Below, one piece after another: positions 61,703 through 64,000 of a stretch of 64,000 nt of DNA. The notes under the pieces were generated by a model. The model worked only from the letters and a program-made list of their open reading frames with translations, ran no database searches and was not told the DNA's origin. Both the position numbers and the translations under genes were made by a program. Within the stretch, counting starts at the first letter, position 1, and every line of letters starts with the position of its first letter. Source of the stretch: Tidjanibacter sp. (GTDB lineage: Bacteria > Bacteroidota > Bacteroidia > Bacteroidales > Rikenellaceae); NCBI GenBank assembly GCA_017936605.1, contig JAGBFH010000006.1:62001-126000 (forward strand), given 5' to 3'.

Positions 61703-62641
61703 ATGAGTAAGAATAATAGATGGCTTGCCATTGTGAATCTGCTCTCGGGCAGCGGTCGTTGTGGCCGCGACTGGGAGCATATCGCTCGTATGCTCTACGC
61801 CGCAGGCATAGACTTCGACACGGTATTCACGGGTCACCGCTGCCACGCCATTGAACTGGCCGAGAGGGGTATTGTTGAGGACGGCTACCGTAACCTTATA
61901 GCAATTGGTGGCGACGGAACAGTGCACGAGGTCGCCAACGGTATTCTGCGCCAAACGGCTGTGCCGTCGGAGCAGATAAAGATGGGCGTAGTGCCCGTGG
62001 GTACGGGGAACGACTGGATTCGCACCTACGGTATCCCCAAGGAGTATGAACAGGCTGTGAGGGTTATTGCCGCGGGTAAAGAGTTCGTGCAGGATGTCGC
62101 CAAGGTGGAGTATACGGGACGCGACGGAGAGAGGGCCGAACGCTACTGCGTGAATATCTGCGGTATGGGTCTGGACGCTGCTGTGAACCTTAGGGTGTGC
62201 CAGATGAAGGATAAGGGCCGCAATGGTAAGGCTGCCTATATGACCCAACTCGTCAAGTCGGTGCTCTCGTATCGCTCGTGTAGGATGACGGTCAATGTCG
62301 ATGGCGTGAATGAGGCTAAGGGGTCCATTATGAGCATCGCTGTGGGCATAGGCCAGTATAACGGTAGCGGTATGTGGCAACTGCCCGGCTCGGTGGCCGA
62401 CGACGGAGAGCTGGATGTGACCGTGATTGAAACAATGTCGGTGCCCCATATCGCAATGGTTGTGGGCCGACTTTTTGATGGCAAACTCTATAACCTCAAA
62501 AGAGTGCATAACTACCGCGGCCGCAATATCTCGGTGAGCTCCGACGAGGTGCGCGAGGTTGAGATCGACGGCGAGGCCCTCGGCACCACCCCCGTCACCC
62601 TCACCACCGAACCCCACCGCCTCCGCATCATCGTGCCATAG
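61703..62641 (+). CDS. Diacylglycerol kinase-family lipid kinase
   Basis: A 312-residue lipid/diacylglycerol kinase of the YegS/DgkB type. The nucleotide-binding motifs are IGGDGTVHEVANG and VPVGTGNDW, with WLAIVNLLSGSGR at the N-terminus; the C-terminal beta-sandwich includes VEIDGEALG. It phosphorylates a membrane lipid, probably diacylglycerol, for phospholipid recycling. ATG 61703 (MSKNNRWLAIVNL) starts at the domain; an in-frame ATG at 61679 would add eight residues but lies 3 bases after a strong hairpin. Confidence 0.88.
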   Translation: MSKNNRWLAIVNLLSGSGRCGRDWEHIARMLYAAGIDFDTVFTGHRCHAIELAERGIVEDGYRNLIAIGGDGTVHEVANGILRQTAVPSEQIKMGVVPVGTGNDWIRTYGIPKEYEQAVRVIAAGKEFVQDVAKVEYTGRDGERAERYCVNICGMGLDAAVNLRVCQMKDKGRNGKAAYMTQLVKSVLSYRSCRMTVNVDGVNEAKGSIMSIAVGIGQYNGSGMWQLPGSVADDGELDVTVIETMSVPHIAMVVGRLFDGKLYNLKRVHNYRGRNISVSSDEVREVEIDGEALGTTPVTLTTEPHRLRIIVP

Positions 62642-62682
62642 ATATAATTTGGCAGCCAAGCATTTTCCAATTGTTAATAGAT

Positions 62683-62719
62683 AACAAAAAAGGTGACCAA
62701 CTCGGTCACCTTTTTTGTT
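62683..62719. terminator. Bidirectional terminator between the lipid kinase gene and typA
   Basis: AACAAAAAAGGTGACC and its complement form a perfect 16-base stem with a 5-base loop and T-runs on both strands. Confidence 0.9.
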
Positions 62720-64000
62720 CTATTGCTGCTGGGCCTTTTCGGCTCGTTTGCGGTCAATCTCGCTCAGGAGAATCTTACGCATTCGCATAAACTTGGGCGT
62801 AATCTCCACATACTCGTCCTCGCGGATATACTCCAGAGCCTCCTCAAGGGAGAACTTCACTGCGGGCGCGAGGATGACCTTATCGTCGGAGCCGCTCGCG
62901 CGCATATTCGTGAGTTTCTTACTCTTGGTGAGGTTCAGGCAGATGTCGTTGTCGCGGGTATTCTCGCCCACCACCTGGCCGCAGTAGATCTCATCGCCGG
63001 GCTCCACAAAGAAGCGACCCCTATCCTGCACCTTGCCGAGTGCGTAGGCGTAGGCGGTACCGGTCTCCATAGCCACCAGCGAGCCCACCGAGCGCATCTC
63101 AATCTCACCCTTGTAGGGCTCAAAGCCCTTCAGGCGGTGTGCCATAATTGCCTCACCCGCAGTGGCCGTAAGAAGGTTGCTCCTCAGACCAATGATACCC
63201 CTCGAGGGGATGTCGAACTCCAGGCGGGTGCGCTCGTTGCGCGACTCCATATTCTTGAGTGTGCCTTTACGCTTGGTTGTGAGCTCAATAGCCTTGCCCG
63301 CGTAGTCGTCGGGTACATCAATGGTGAGCTCCTCCACGGGCTCGCACTTGACGCCGTCAATCTCCTTGAAGATGACCTTGGGCTGGCCCACCTGCAACTC
63401 GTAGCCCTCGCGGCGCATAGTCTCAATCAGTACCGAGAGGTGCAGTACACCACGGCCATAGACGATGAACTTATCGGCGCTGTCGCCCTGCACCACGCGG
63501 AGGGCGAGGTTCTTCTCGAGCTCCTTGTCCAGACGCTCCTTGATGTGGCGGCTGGTCACATATTTACCATCCTTGCCGTAGAAGGGCGAGTCGTTAATCG
63601 TGAAGAGCATACTCATCGTGGGCTCATCAATGCTGATGGGGGGCAGGGGCTCGGGGTTCTCGTAGTCACATACGGTGTCGCCAATCTCGAAGCCGTCGAT
63701 GCCCACCAGTGCGCAAATCTCGCCGCACTCAACCTGCTCGACCTTGGTTTTGCCGAGGCCCTCAAAGACCATAAGGTCTTTGATTTTGCTCTTGCTGAGG
63801 GTGCCGTCGCGCTTGGCGAGGGTCACATTCATACCCGAACGGAGCGTGCCGCGAGTGAGTTTACCCACAGCGATACGGCCCAGATAGGGCGAATACTCGA
63901 GCGAGGTGATGAGCATCTGAGGGGTGCCCTCCACCTTCTCGGGCTCGGGAATCTCGTCGATGATGGTATCGAGCAGAGGGGTGATGGTGTTGGTCTTCTC
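62720..64000 (-). CDS. typA: Translational GTPase TypA/BipA, 5' part cut by window
   Basis: The open frame enters at the window edge and ends at 62720: 426 codons of the C-terminal two-thirds of TypA. Seen are the end of the G domain (TITPLLDTIIDEIPEPEKV), the beta-barrel domain II (LGRIAVGKLTRGTLRSGMNV), domain III (KDGKYVTSRHIKERLDKELE), domain V (VEELTIDVPDDYAGKAIELT) and the TypA-specific end (LTKSKKLTNMRASGSDDKVI). It binds ribosomes and acts in 50S assembly and stress adaptation. The start and P-loop lie outside the window. Confidence 0.96.
   Translation of the reverse strand, partial: EKTNTITPLLDTIIDEIPEPEKVEGTPQMLITSLEYSPYLGRIAVGKLTRGTLRSGMNVTLAKRDGTLSKSKIKDLMVFEGLGKTKVEQVECGEICALVGIDGFEIGDTVCDYENPEPLPPISIDEPTMSMLFTINDSPFYGKDGKYVTSRHIKERLDKELEKNLALRVVQGDSADKFIVYGRGVLHLSVLIETMRREGYELQVGQPKVIFKEIDGVKCEPVEELTIDVPDDYAGKAIELTTKRKGTLKNMESRNERTRLEFDIPSRGIIGLRSNLLTATAGEAIMAHRLKGFEPYKGEIEMRSVGSLVAMETGTAYAYALGKVQDRGRFFVEPGDEIYCGQVVGENTRDNDICLNLTKSKKLTNMRASGSDDKVILAPAVKFSLEEALEYIREDEYVEITPKFMRMRKILLSEIDRKRAEKAQQQ

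Overview
The window looks like a chromosomal segment of a gut-type Bacteroidales bacterium, most likely Alistipes/Rikenellaceae. Reasons: fairly high GC with AT-richer islands; Bacteroidetes-type promoters (TAnnTTTG at -7, TTG about 20 bases upstream) and few Shine-Dalgarno sites; a tmRNA tag reading GNNSYALAA; and typical Bacteroidetes families (DUF4199, DUF4293, fimbrillin-like lipoproteins, porin O/P, C11 protease, membrane LuxR-type regulators). The genus is an inference; no marker was compared with a database.

Layout. 1-3.5 kb (minus): an aromatic amino-acid operon, mltG, then DAHP synthase-chorismate mutase, then a rare-looking AroD-AroA fusion cut by the window edge. 3.5-3.7 kb: SRP RNA (ffs) divergent from mltG. 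3.8-6.4 kb (plus): Sua5/TsaC, DUF4199, a GT2 glycosyltransferase, DUF4293. 6.5-8.7 kb: a 55-residue protein gene overlapping a fimbrillin-like lipoprotein gene. 8.7-11.8 kb (minus): a three-gene signalling cassette, Ser/Thr-type kinase, vWA protein, and a pseudokinase fused to WG repeats. 12-18 kb (plus): dipeptidyl peptidase IV, TonB receptor, heavy-metal-binding protein, DUF362 lipoprotein. 18-19 kb: repeats and tmRNA (minus). 19-30 kb: metallophosphoesterase, ftsE, gyrB, udk, acetyltransferase, EamA exporter and the [FeFe]-hydrogenase maturases hydE, hydG, hydF. 30-36.5 kb: a secreted pectate-lyase-like protein, then (minus) a large secreted endonuclease interrupted by one in-frame TGA, preceded by a second small protein like the one at 6.7 kb. 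37-42.6 kb: ligA, dapA, DUF4919, clostripain-like protease. 42.8-53 kb (plus): a run that may handle phosphate or other anions (DUF47/PhoU-like, membrane LuxR regulator, porin O/P, lamin-tail lipoprotein, two CYTH or CYTH-like proteins, a phytase-like beta-propeller lipoprotein, SLC13 transporter, unknown membrane protein). 53-64 kb: BASS transporter, an AT-rich lipoprotein/beta-barrel pair, der, two paralogous beta-barrels, phoH, pepD, a lipid kinase and the 3' part of typA.

Intergenic DNA is unusually rich in repeats: REP-like palindromes with a CTAAGTTAG core, 9-bp-period tandem arrays near several of them, 37-bp direct repeats before udk, and inverted repeats at the tmRNA 3' end. The best candidates for new biology are the kinase/vWA/pseudokinase-WG cassette, the two small proteins sharing a VxVExGIAxS core ahead of secreted lipoprotein genes, and the TGA-split endonuclease.
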